DNA of 48,756 nt, taken from NCBI GenBank assembly GCA_964462985.1, contig CAYXAA010000034.1, forward strand, positions 1-48,756, in the 5' to 3' direction. Numbering within the stretch: the first letter of the stretch is position 1; each line of letters begins with the position of its first letter. The DNA is from CAYXAA01 sp964462985. Lineage in GTDB: Bacteria > Pseudomonadota > Alphaproteobacteria > Rhizobiales > Stappiaceae. The position numbers were made by a program, and so were the translations under genes. Under the pieces are notes generated by a model, which was given only the letters and a program-made list of their open reading frames with translations, was not told the DNA's origin and ran no database searches. Shown here one piece after another: positions 8,031-16,495 of this stretch.

Positions 8031-10622
8031 CTATGCAGCCGCATCGCTCCTCACCACGCGACCGTGCTCCATACGGACACTATGCTCGAATTCTTGCGCC
8101 ACGATCAAATTGGACGTTCCGAACAGCAACGTCCGACCCTTCAATTCGTCGCGGATCACCTTGCGCAGCGCCTTGTCCTCATCATTGACGCCGGAGGCCG
8201 TCTCGTCGAGTACGGTCACGGCCGCCCGCTTCAGCAGAGCCCGGACCAGCGCGACGCGGCGGCGCTGCGACGCCGACAGCCGCGAGCCGGCCACGCCGAC
8301 GTGGAAATCGAGGCCTGCGCGGGTGATGGGCAATCGCAGTTCCATTTCTTCGACAAGGGAACGGATCATTCGATCGATGTGTTCCCGCGCGTCACGGCGG
8401 TCGACCCGCGGCCGCCCGAACAGCAGGTTGTCCTCGATGGACATCGGCGCAAGGTAGCGATCGGGGTCGAAGATCACGAAGCGCCCGCCGTCCGGACCGA
8501 TCCGGTTGTGGAAGGCCCGGCGGGCGGCGACGATGTCCTCCTTGAGCGCATCATCGAGCACGCCCAGGCGATGCCTTGCAGGTATCAGCTTGAAGGTCAG
8601 GCCGATCAGCTTCGCCTTGTCGGCCGGTGAAGCCTTGGCACCATCACCCTCCAGCCGCGCTTGGCGCACGATCCGCTCGAACTCCGGCAGTTCATCCTGG
8701 GTGATGAAGGAGTAATTGCCGAGCAGCCCGGAGTCGTCGCTGATGTTCGCGAACAGTTCGACCATGGTCTGCGCGATCTGCATGCCGACCGCCGCCAGCT
8801 TGTCCGCCCGCCCGGTCTCGGCGAGGAAAGCGCTGACGTCGGGATCCTCGGCGACGCGGTCGAGCGAGACCGACGGGTCCGCCGGGACGGCGAAAAGGAG
8901 GTTCTCCGCCACCGTCGCGCTGTTGTTGAACCGGTTGATGTCCCACAATTCGACCAGGCCACGCGCGCCCTGCCCTTCCGCCAGCCGCTCCGACATGATC
9001 CGGCGGACGGCAAGAATGCGTTCTGTCAGCTCGCCGTTCGCTTTCGGATCGAGCCGCGACTGCAGACCCATGCGGTAGACATCGGAGGCAAGTCCGATGC
9101 GCTCGGCGAGTTCGAGTGCCCTGTGGTCGAGCGCTTCGAGATCGGGCACGCCCGCCGCCTCGACATCCTCCCACGACGCCTTGGTGTCATGGGTGGGATT
9201 GGCGGTCTGCTGCGCCTCCAGGATCCGCGCCTGGTCCGCCGACAGCGCCTCGCCCTGCTTGGCCGCGGGCCGCAGCGGACGATGGCGCAGGCCGTAGAAG
9301 AAGTTCTGGCGAACCGTCCCGGTCCACACATGCACCGACGAACCGACATAGGCGATCTGTCGGCCGAGGGTGGCTTCGGTGAGCGCGTCGAGATTGTGGC
9401 CGCCGATCTCGACACGTCCGGAACTGGGGCTGATCAAGCCCGCTGCCAGCTGCAGCACCTCCGCACGTCCGGAGCCGTCCGGTCCGACGATTGCGCAGGT
9501 CGCACCCGCCGGCACGGTCAACGAGGCTTCGAAAACTTCCTGGCCGGCGGCTCCGCCGGAGAAGCTCACGTTGTTCATCACCAGATCGCCCCTCAGCTCG
9601 ACGGCATCGTCCGCCGTAAGCCGCTCAACTGGATAAATGTCCTGCGGATCGAAGTTTTCCACAACGGTCTGGTATTTTACCTCGACGTCGGCGACGAGCT
9701 GGTAATAGGCGAGCAGTTCTTTCCAGGGGCCGGCGAGATCCTTGTAGGCGGCGATCACGGCGAGCAGCGCACCGATCGACATTTCGCCTTCGATCACCAG
9801 ATAGCCGCCGATCAGATAAAAGAAGAACGGCGTCAACTGGTTCATGAAATTATTGAGGAATTTGATAAAGTATTTCCAATTATAGATCTTGAAACGAATC
9901 TTGTAGTTCTCGTAAAGCCGATCCGAAATGTCGGCGGAATGCCAGGCCGAGGTATCGTTGGCGTGAATCTCTGCCACGCCGGCAATGCTTTCACCGACCT
10001 TGTCCGCCACCACGCGAATGTTCTTCACCCTCTCGCGCGACAGCAGGACAACCTTGCGCTGCAGCTTCGGAATAACGTACGCTTGCAGCGGGTAGGACGA
10101 GATCGCCGCCAGCCCGAGCCAAGGGTTCTGCATGAAGATGAAGCCGATCTGCACGGCGAGCATGCCACCCTGGTAGGCCGGCAGCGAGATCGCCTCGCCG
10201 ATGAAGCCGCCGACGTCCTCGACCTCCGAGGTGATCATCGGAATGATCTCGCCGGAACTCACCTTCTTGAAATGGGGAAGGCGGAAACGCAGCACACGCT
10301 GGAACAGCTCGAACCGCAGCCGGCGCAGCATGCGCTCGCCGAGCCGGCCCTTGTAGACGTTGAGCACCAGCTTGATGCCGTTTGAGACGACGACGAGCCC
10401 GAGAAACGACAGGCACAGCAGCACGAGATACCCGATCTGGTTGAACTCGAACCAGAGCACCGAGCGCGGGAACCCGTCGCCCTGAATGGCGTCGTTGACG
10501 ATCAGCTTGGGCAGTTCAAGCAGGATGTAGCTGACCGGATAGGAGGCAAACGTGATGAGAAGAATCACGAACTGCTGACGGGCGCTGAACTTCCAGATGA
10601 ACTTGAAAAGGCTTTTTTCCAT
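8031..10622 (-). CDS. ABC transporter, fused membrane and degenerate ATPase domains
   Basis: An 863-residue exporter-type ABC protein. The N-terminal about 320 residues hold membrane helices (e.g. FVILLITFASYPVSYILLELP, GYLVLLCLSFLGLVVV, PFFFYLIGGYLVI). The ATPase domain is unusual. The Walker A at about residues 378-388 reads GPDGSGRAEVL, lacking the normal Lys and Ser/Thr. The signature LSASQRR is near residue 781, about 400 residues later instead of about 110. Walker B is VTVLDETAS, with the Glu kept. The switch His seems replaced (LLFGTSNLIV). Three related segments (TVRQNFFYGL, TVAENLLFAV, SIEDNLLFGR) lie near residues 435, 570 and 730. The ATG at 10622 is preferred because GGAAAG lies upstream and the family starts there; 24 extra in-frame codons lie upstream. 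It is divergent from the glycosyltransferase cluster, which may supply its cargo. Confidence 0.88.
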   Translation of the reverse strand: MEKSLFKFIWKFSARQQFVILLITFASYPVSYILLELPKLIVNDAIQGDGFPRSVLWFEFNQIGYLVLLCLSFLGLVVVSNGIKLVLNVYKGRLGERMLRRLRFELFQRVLRFRLPHFKKVSSGEIIPMITSEVEDVGGFIGEAISLPAYQGGMLAVQIGFIFMQNPWLGLAAISSYPLQAYVIPKLQRKVVLLSRERVKNIRVVADKVGESIAGVAEIHANDTSAWHSADISDRLYENYKIRFKIYNWKYFIKFLNNFMNQLTPFFFYLIGGYLVIEGEMSIGALLAVIAAYKDLAGPWKELLAYYQLVADVEVKYQTVVENFDPQDIYPVERLTADDAVELRGDLVMNNVSFSGGAAGQEVFEASLTVPAGATCAIVGPDGSGRAEVLQLAAGLISPSSGRVEIGGHNLDALTEATLGRQIAYVGSSVHVWTGTVRQNFFYGLRHRPLRPAAKQGEALSADQARILEAQQTANPTHDTKASWEDVEAAGVPDLEALDHRALELAERIGLASDVYRMGLQSRLDPKANGELTERILAVRRIMSERLAEGQGARGLVELWDINRFNNSATVAENLLFAVPADPSVSLDRVAEDPDVSAFLAETGRADKLAAVGMQIAQTMVELFANISDDSGLLGNYSFITQDELPEFERIVRQARLEGDGAKASPADKAKLIGLTFKLIPARHRLGVLDDALKEDIVAARRAFHNRIGPDGGRFVIFDPDRYLAPMSIEDNLLFGRPRVDRRDAREHIDRMIRSLVEEMELRLPITRAGLDFHVGVAGSRLSASQRRRVALVRALLKRAAVTVLDETASGVNDEDKALRKVIRDELKGRTLLFGTSNLIVAQEFEHSVRMEHGRVVRSDAAA

Positions 10623-10713
10623 AAGGGCTTTCCGGGTCGCGCCATCGTCACGACAGGCAATGAGTTTCGCGCATATTACCCGCCACGCGCCCAAGTGCCA
10701 GAGTTGAGGAGCC

Positions 10714-10742
10714 TTGCATGGTGGTTGCAGGCTGGCTAGAGA
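10714..10742 (+). promoter_or_regulatory. Putative sigma-70-type promoter of the glycosyltransferase cluster
   Basis: TTGCAT at 10714-10719 and TAGAGA at 10737-10742 are separated by 17 bp, about 69 bp upstream of the first glycosyltransferase start at 10811. The same TTGC-type -35 element with a 17-bp spacer occurs before tRNA-Gln and cysQ in this window. Assigned by pattern only. Confidence 0.4.
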
Positions 10743-10810
10743 TAGCTCAGCGTCGGGAGTGGACGTGATCGTGCGGAACCGTGCGATTGCGGGTATCCGT
10801 GCGGGGCATC

Positions 10811-12025
10811 ATGTCGACAACCTCCCCGAAAGTTCTCATCTACAGCCACGACTCCTTCGGATTGGGTCACCTGCGTCGGTGCCGCGCGATCGCCCATGCC
10901 CTGGTCGAGCGCTTCGACACCATGTCGGTGCTGATCCTGTCGGGGTCGCCGATCATCGGCAGCTTCGAATTCCGCTCGCGGGTCGACTTCGTGCGGATAC
11001 CGGGGGTGATCAAGCTCCGGAATGGCGAATACACGCCGCTGTCGTTGTCGCTCAACATCGACCACACGCTGGCGATCCGCTCCTCGATCATCGAGCACAC
11101 CGCCAAGGTGTTTGATCCCGATATCTTCATCGTCGACAAGGAGCCGACCGGCCTGCGCGGCGAGATCCTCGGCACGCTGGAGCTGTTGAAGGAGCGCGGA
11201 TCGACGCGGCTTGTGCTCGGCTTGCGTGACGTCATGGATGATCCGAAGGTGCTGCGCGAGGAGTGGACGCGCAAGAACGTCGATCCGGCGCTGGAGCAGC
11301 TCTACGACGAGATCTGGGTCTACGGTCCGCCCGATCTGCACAATCCGCTTGCCGGAATGGGCCTGTCGCAGGTCGTGCACGACAAGGCGATCTACACCGG
11401 ATACCTGCGCCGGGAGATCCCGAAGAACGCACCGGCCAAGGAGCCGCTGCCGTTCGACGACGAGCCCTATATCCTCGTCACCCCCGGCGGCGGGGGTGAC
11501 GGCATCGAGCTGGTCGACTGGGTGATGCGGGCTTACGAGGCGCGCACACATCCGCTGTTCCCCGCCCTCGTCGTGCTCGGGCCGTTCATGCCGGCCTCGG
11601 CGGTCGCCGATTTCCAGGCGCGCGCGGAGAACCTGCGTGACGTCCACATCATCCGCTTCACGCCAACGATCGAGCCCTATATCGCCGACGCTTTGGCGAT
11701 CGTCGGCATGGGCGGCTACAACACCTTCTGCGAGATCCTGTCGTTCGACAAGCCGACGCTGCTGGTGCCGCGGGTGGTGCCGCGCCGCGAGCAGTCGATC
11801 CGCGCCCTGCGGGCCGAGGCCACCGGTCTGCTCAAGGTGCTGCCGATCGACCACTATCCCAACGCCGACCTGATGGTGCACGCCCTCGTCGAGCTGCCTC
11901 GCCTCGCCCCGCCGTCGACCGCGGGCGTGGAGAAGCTGCTGGGCGGCCTCGATGCCATCGGCGAGCAGGTCGAACGCATTCTTGGCGACCGCCCCGCACG
12001 GCGGCTGCAGGTGGCTTCCGGCTGA
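10811..12025 (+). CDS. MurG-like glycosyltransferase (COG4671-type)
   Basis: A 404-residue GT-B-fold protein. The opening KVLIYSHDSFGLGHLRRCRA is the N-terminal Gly-rich loop of MurG-like enzymes and of the group called predicted glycosyltransferase. The C-terminal half has VTPGGGGDGIELVDW and FTPTIEPYIADALAIVGMGGYNTFCEIL, which resembles the nucleotide-sugar-binding region. The ATG at 10811 is chosen because the conserved part begins right after it; an in-frame GTG at 10781 would add ten residues without similarity. It is the first of five genes on this strand and is 71 bp from the next. A second protein of the same family sits fourth in the cluster. A cytoplasmic role in building a glycan or glycolipid is inferred; donor and acceptor are unknown. 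Confidence 0.85.
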   Translation: MSTTSPKVLIYSHDSFGLGHLRRCRAIAHALVERFDTMSVLILSGSPIIGSFEFRSRVDFVRIPGVIKLRNGEYTPLSLSLNIDHTLAIRSSIIEHTAKVFDPDIFIVDKEPTGLRGEILGTLELLKERGSTRLVLGLRDVMDDPKVLREEWTRKNVDPALEQLYDEIWVYGPPDLHNPLAGMGLSQVVHDKAIYTGYLRREIPKNAPAKEPLPFDDEPYILVTPGGGGDGIELVDWVMRAYEARTHPLFPALVVLGPFMPASAVADFQARAENLRDVHIIRFTPTIEPYIADALAIVGMGGYNTFCEILSFDKPTLLVPRVVPRREQSIRALRAEATGLLKVLPIDHYPNADLMVHALVELPRLAPPSTAGVEKLLGGLDAIGEQVERILGDRPARRLQVASG

Positions 12026-12096
12026 CGGGAAACCCGCGCACGGCTTGAACGGTGACCGCTGGCCGGCTATTTCGACGGGGCGAAGCGCGAGGTGCC

Positions 12097-13329
12097 ATGT
12101 CCCGAGTCGCCGTCATCGTCAAAGGCTATCCGCGCCTGTCGGAGACCTTCATCGCCCAGGAGATCCTCGGCCTTCAGGAGCGCGGTATCGACCAGATGAT
12201 CGTCGCCCTGCGGCGGCCCTACGACCCGTTCATTCACGACACCCACCGCCGGATCAAGGCAGAGGTGCTCTATCTGCCGGAATATCTTAAGGACGATCGG
12301 GCCCGCGTTGCCCGGGCGCGAAAATGGGCCGAGAGGCAGCCGACCTATGCCGCGGCCCGCGCCCTGTTCGAGGCGGATCTCGCCCGCGACCGCAACGCCG
12401 GACGGCACCGGCGCTGGGGCCAGGCTTGCGTGCTGGCCCACGAGCTGCCTGGCAACGTCTCCTGGATCCATACGCACTATCTGCACACGCCCTGCTCGGT
12501 CGCGCGCTACGCCGCACATCTTTCCGGGCGCAAATGGTCGTTCTCGGCCCACGCCAAGGACATCTGGACCTCGCCGGACTGGGAGCTGTCGACCAAGCTC
12601 GACGACGCCGCCTGGGGCGTGACGTGCACCCGGGTCAACCTTGAGCGCCTGAGGAGCCTTGCCCGCGCGCCGGACAAGATCGAGCTGGTCTATCACGGGC
12701 TCGACTTTTCCCCGTTTCCGGACCCCTGCTGCCGCGGCGAAGGCGCGAACGGCACGGCAATCGTCACGCCGGTCCGGCTCGTCTCGGTCGGGCGCCTGGT
12801 CGAGAAGAAGGGCTACGACGACCTGCTCGCCGCCCTCGCCCGGCTGCCGGCCGATCTCGACTGGCGTTTCGAGCATATCGGCGGCGGTGAGCTCGCCAAC
12901 AAGCTGGCTGCGCTCGCCGACAGGCTCGGGCTCACGCCGCGCATCACCTGGCACGGCGCGCGGCCGCGGGAGGATGTGATCGCCGCCCTCGCCCGCGCCG
13001 ATCTCTTCGTGCTGCCGTCGAAGATCGCCAGGTCCGGCGACCGCGACGGCCTGCCCAACGTGCTGATGGAGGCCCAGGCCATGGGCCTGTGCTGCATCGC
13101 GAGCGACGTCTCCGCGATCCCGGAGCTGATCACCGACGGCGTGACCGGTCGGCTGGTGCCGCCCGGCGACCGCGTCGCCCTTGCCGCCGCGCTCACGGCG
13201 CTGATGCGCGACCCTGAAACGCGCCGGCGGCTGGGCCGGGCCGCCGCGGCCCATGTCCGCTCGACCTTCGCCGCCGATCCCGGTCTCGACCGGCTGGCAG
13301 AGCGGTTCCGCGCGGTGCTGGGCCGATGA
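12097..13329 (+). CDS. GT4-family glycosyltransferase
   Basis: A 410-residue GT-B glycosyltransferase of family 4. The N-terminal domain opens with VAVIVKGYPRLSETFIAQEI, typical of colanic-acid-type enzymes (WcaL/AmsK-like). The C-terminal domain has LVSVGRLVEKKGYDDLLAAL, then FVLPSKIARSGDRDGLPNVLMEAQAMG (the EX7E-type donor-binding region) and ISAIPELITDGVTGRLV-like wording (SAIPELITDGVTGRLVPPGD). The start at 12097 is preferred over an in-frame upstream GTG or ATG at 12052, because homology starts with MSRVAVIVKGYP. Its stop overlaps the ATG of the next gene (ATGA), indicating translational coupling. The sugar specificity cannot be read from sequence. Confidence 0.9.
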   Translation: MSRVAVIVKGYPRLSETFIAQEILGLQERGIDQMIVALRRPYDPFIHDTHRRIKAEVLYLPEYLKDDRARVARARKWAERQPTYAAARALFEADLARDRNAGRHRRWGQACVLAHELPGNVSWIHTHYLHTPCSVARYAAHLSGRKWSFSAHAKDIWTSPDWELSTKLDDAAWGVTCTRVNLERLRSLARAPDKIELVYHGLDFSPFPDPCCRGEGANGTAIVTPVRLVSVGRLVEKKGYDDLLAALARLPADLDWRFEHIGGGELANKLAALADRLGLTPRITWHGARPREDVIAALARADLFVLPSKIARSGDRDGLPNVLMEAQAMGLCCIASDVSAIPELITDGVTGRLVPPGDRVALAAALTALMRDPETRRRLGRAAAAHVRSTFAADPGLDRLAERFRAVLGR

Positions 13330-14450
13330 GGATCGCCTTCACCGCGCCGATGAAGCCGCTCGACGACCCGGTGCCGTCCGGCGACCGCACTATGGGGCGG
13401 CTGATCGTACGCGCGCTGGAGCAGGCCGGCCACACGGTCGAGATCGCGACCCGGTTCCGCGCCTGGCGTGCCAACGCGACGCCGGCCGAGCAGCAGGGGC
13501 TGGAGCGCGCGGCGCTGGCCGAGGCCGAACACGTCGCCGGCCACTGGGAAAAGACCGGCCAGCGGCCCGACCTGTTCCTGACGTACCACCTCTACCACAA
13601 GGCGCCGGACTGGATCGGGCCGGCTCTCGCCGACCGTTTCGCCCTGCCCTATGCGGTCGTCGAGGCGAGCCGGGCGCCAAAGCGGCAGGCCGGCGACTGG
13701 TCGCACGGCTTTGCCGCCGCCGACCGGGCGCTGGCGCGCGCCGATGCCGTTGCCGCGCTGCACCGGGCCGACGCCGAGTGCCTCGCGGCCGTCGTGGATG
13801 GCGAGCGCCTCTCGGTGCTCGCCCCCTTTCTCGATGCTGCCCCATATTCCGGGAAATTGCACCGGGATACCGGGTCCGCAGCGCCCGTGCGGCTGCTCGC
13901 CGTCGGGATGATGCGCGAGGGCGCGAAGCTTGCGTCCTACCGGCTGCTGGCGGAGGCGCTTGCCGCCGTTTCGGACCTGCCCTGGACGCTGTCGATCGCC
14001 GGTGACGGCCCGCAGCGGGCAGAGGTCGAGGCGCTGTTTCCGGCCGGGCGCACAACGTTTCTCGGCGCGGTGCCCCCCGAAGAAATGCCGGCCGTCTATG
14101 GCAGCCACGACGCGCTGGTGTGGCCGGCGATCCGCGAGGCGTTCGGCCTTGTCTTCCTCGAGGCTCAGGCTGCCGGGTTGCCAGTCGTCGGCGGCGCGGC
14201 CTTCGGCGTCCCCGACATCGTCGCCGAGGAGATCAGCGGGCTGCTCTCGCCCGAAGGCGATGCGAGCGGCTTTGCCGGCAACCTGCGGCGCCTGATCGCC
14301 GATCCAGGCTTGCGGCTCCGTCTCGGGCAGGCCGGGGCGGCGCATATCGCGAAACATCACGACCTTGCCGCCGGCGCCGCACGGCTCGATGGCCTGCTGG
14401 CCCGCGCCGTCCGCAACCACGACAGGCGGGTCAACGGAGGCCGGATGTGA
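13326..14450 (+). CDS. GT4-family glycosyltransferase
   Basis: A 374-residue second GT4 enzyme. It opens MRIAFTAPMKPLDDPVPSGDRTMGR, with the acceptor-side Gly/Asp loop, and in the C-terminal domain shows VRLLAVGMMREGAKLASYRLLAEAL, FLGAVPPEEMPAVYGSHDALVWPAIREAFGLVFLEAQAAGLPVVGG (donor-binding EAFGLVFLE pattern) and VPDIVAEEISGLLSPEGD. The ATG overlaps the previous stop codon and its own stop overlaps the GTG of the next gene, so it is part of a tightly coupled operon. It probably adds one sugar in the same cytoplasmic assembly pathway. Donor and acceptor are unknown. Confidence 0.9.
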   Translation: MRIAFTAPMKPLDDPVPSGDRTMGRLIVRALEQAGHTVEIATRFRAWRANATPAEQQGLERAALAEAEHVAGHWEKTGQRPDLFLTYHLYHKAPDWIGPALADRFALPYAVVEASRAPKRQAGDWSHGFAAADRALARADAVAALHRADAECLAAVVDGERLSVLAPFLDAAPYSGKLHRDTGSAAPVRLLAVGMMREGAKLASYRLLAEALAAVSDLPWTLSIAGDGPQRAEVEALFPAGRTTFLGAVPPEEMPAVYGSHDALVWPAIREAFGLVFLEAQAAGLPVVGGAAFGVPDIVAEEISGLLSPEGDASGFAGNLRRLIADPGLRLRLGQAGAAHIAKHHDLAAGAARLDGLLARAVRNHDRRVNGGRM

Positions 14451-15601
14451 GTTTCAAGGCCTTCATCCACGTCCAGCACCTGCTCGGGACCGGCCATGCC
14501 ACCCGCGCCGCCGCCATCGGCCGCGCGCTCGCCGCCCGCGGCGTCGCGGTGACGCTCGCCACCGGCAACACGCTGCCGCCCCTGGTCGACACCACCGGCC
14601 TCACCGTCGTTCGCCTGCCGCCGGTGCGCACCGTCGACGCCCGCTTCAACCGCTTCGTCACGCCGGACGGCCTGGAGATCGACGACGCCTGGAAGGCCGC
14701 GCGGCGCGATGCAACGCTTGCCGCCTTCGCCGCCGACACCTACGACCTGCTGCTGACGGAGACGTGGCCGTTCGGCCGCCGGCCGTTCGAATTCGAGCTC
14801 CGCCCCCTTGTCGCCGCGGCCGAAGCCTGTGCCCGGCCGCCGCTGATTGCCACCTCGATCCGCGATATCCTGGTTCGCAAGCAGGAGTTGTGGAAGGAGG
14901 CGTGGATGGCGGACCAGGCCGAGGCGCATTACGGGCGCATCCTGGTCCATTCCGACCCGGAGTTCGTGCGGCTGGAGGATTCCTTCCCCTTCGCGGACCG
15001 CGTGTCTCATCTGGTGCGCTACACCGGCTATGTCGGCGGCACGCTGCGCCCGGCCGCACCGGGCGGCGACGGCGAGGACGAGGTGATTGTCTCCTGCGGT
15101 GGCGGCGCCGTCGGCCACAACCTGCTCGCCTGCGCGCTTGATGCCCGGCCACTGTCGCGCCGGGCGGGCGATACCCCTTGGCGCCTGCTCGTCGGGCACG
15201 ATATTTCCGACATGGATTTCAACACATTGCGACGGAAAGCATCCGAGGACATCGTTGTCGAGCGGGCGCGTCCCGACTTTCCCGACCTGCTGAAGCGCGC
15301 CCGTGCTTCGGTCAGCCAGGCCGGCTACAACACCGTGCTCGACATCCTCACCGCCGGCTGTCCGGCGGTGCTGGTGCCCTTCGCCCAAGTCAAGGAGACC
15401 GAGCAGCAGCAGCGCGCCGAGGCGCTTGCCCGGCGCGGCCGCGCCGTCGTGACGTCAGAAAGGACGCTGACGCCCGAAGCCCTTGCTGCGGCCGTCGACG
15501 ATGCCATTGCCCTGCCCCGGACCAGGGTCAATGTCCGGCTCGGCGGCGCGGAGGCGAGCGCCGACATCCTGCTCGCCGACCTGAGGGAGCGTGCCCGATG
15601 A
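14447..15601 (+). CDS. MurG-like glycosyltransferase (second copy of the family)
   Basis: A 384-residue protein starting with GTG at 14447 inside the previous gene's last codons. Frames upstream stay open to 14120, but homology begins at SFKAFIHVQHLLGTGHATRA, the MurG-like N-terminal loop. The C-terminal part shows VIVSCGGGAVGHNLL and ASVSQAGYNTVLDILTAGCPAVLVPFAQVKETEQQQRAEALARRG, the classic nucleotide-sugar-binding segment of MurG-like GT-B enzymes. It is related in family to the first gene of the cluster, with low identity by eye. Its stop overlaps the next start (ATGA at 15598). Glycan or glycolipid assembly is inferred from family and neighbours. Confidence 0.87.
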   Translation: MSFKAFIHVQHLLGTGHATRAAAIGRALAARGVAVTLATGNTLPPLVDTTGLTVVRLPPVRTVDARFNRFVTPDGLEIDDAWKAARRDATLAAFAADTYDLLLTETWPFGRRPFEFELRPLVAAAEACARPPLIATSIRDILVRKQELWKEAWMADQAEAHYGRILVHSDPEFVRLEDSFPFADRVSHLVRYTGYVGGTLRPAAPGGDGEDEVIVSCGGGAVGHNLLACALDARPLSRRAGDTPWRLLVGHDISDMDFNTLRRKASEDIVVERARPDFPDLLKRARASVSQAGYNTVLDILTAGCPAVLVPFAQVKETEQQQRAEALARRGRAVVTSERTLTPEALAAAVDDAIALPRTRVNVRLGGAEASADILLADLRERAR

Positions 15602-16377
15602 GCACCGCCGACTTCGACATGTTCCGCAACACGCTGACGGCCCATCTCGGCTGGTTCGCCGAACGCGGTCTCAGCGTGCCGTTCTGGTGGCGCGACGACG
15701 ACGCGGTCCAGCCGACCGCAGACCTCGACCGGCTGATCGCGCTTGCCAACCGTCACGACGTCGACCTTGCCATCGCCGTCATCCCAAGCAAGGCGACCGC
15801 CGCCCTTGCCGAGCGCATCGCCGATGAACCGCATGTCGTCGTCCTGCAGCACGGCTTCTACCACCGCAACTTCCAGCGCAAGGAGATCGGCGAAAAGGCC
15901 GCCGAACTGGGCACTCGGCGCGATCCGGACGAGGCGGTCGCAGATCTTGCCGCCGGGGCGGCGCGGCTGCGCGACCTGTTCGGCGACAAGCTGCTGCCGG
16001 TCCTGGTGCCGCCGTGGAACCGGATAGCGCCGGCCGTCGCGCGCCGACTGTGCGAGGTGGGGCTGACCGGGCTTTCGACCTTCACCTGGATGTATCCGTG
16101 CGAGCGCCGGCAGCTCCAGGCCCATATCGACATCATCAAGTGGAAGGGCGACCGCCGCTTCATCGGCTGGCGCAGCGCCGCCCTGCGCTTCGACCTGCAA
16201 CTCGCGCGCCGCCGCACCAACCCGGCGGAGCCGATCGGCGTGCTGTCGCACCACCTTGCCCACGACGACGCCTGTTTCGAATTCCTCGCACGGTTCTTCG
16301 ACATAGCCCGGCGGCACCCCGGCGCACGGTTTCCGCGGATCGCAGAGCTTGCACGCTCATGCAGCGCGCTGCGGTAA
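15598..16377 (+). CDS. Polysaccharide deacetylase-like protein
   Basis: A 259-residue protein of the NodB/polysaccharide-deacetylase superfamily, judged from FWWRDDDAV near residue 30 (the Asp cluster at the metal site), LQHGFYH near residue 85 (candidate HxxxH metal ligand), and PVLVPPWNRIAPAV near residue 140 (the catalytic-motif region of the fold). No signal peptide or membrane segment is seen, so it would act in the cytoplasm, unlike secreted chitin deacetylases. Its ATG overlaps the stop of the preceding glycosyltransferase, and it closes the five-gene cluster. Removal of an N-acetyl group from a glycan intermediate is the natural inference; the substrate is not shown. Confidence 0.82.
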   Translation: MSTADFDMFRNTLTAHLGWFAERGLSVPFWWRDDDAVQPTADLDRLIALANRHDVDLAIAVIPSKATAALAERIADEPHVVVLQHGFYHRNFQRKEIGEKAAELGTRRDPDEAVADLAAGAARLRDLFGDKLLPVLVPPWNRIAPAVARRLCEVGLTGLSTFTWMYPCERRQLQAHIDIIKWKGDRRFIGWRSAALRFDLQLARRRTNPAEPIGVLSHHLAHDDACFEFLARFFDIARRHPGARFPRIAELARSCSALR

Positions 16378-16427
16378 GACGGGTCCGCGCGGGCGGGCCC
16401 GGCGTGGCAACGCGCGGCGCAAGGCGC

Positions 16428-16456
16428 TTGCACTGACGGAAGCGCGCCGCTAGTCA
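16428..16456 (+). promoter_or_regulatory. Putative promoter of cysQ
   Basis: TTGCAC (16428-16433) and TAGTCA (16451-16456) are separated by 17 bp, 39 bp before the GTG start. The -10 region lies within CCGCTAGTCAGGGG (16447-16460), which recurs with one change before cysD at 17418-17431, so the shared bases may belong to a common promoter or operator type. Pattern-based only. Confidence 0.35.
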
Positions 16457-16495
16457 GGGGCGCTCATCGGGGGCGCGCCAACCCGGAGTTTAATC

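Noticed and set aside
8661..10385. 574-codon open frame opposite the ABC transporter
   Set aside because: Same effect: low-complexity composition and full overlap with a gene that has strong domain evidence.
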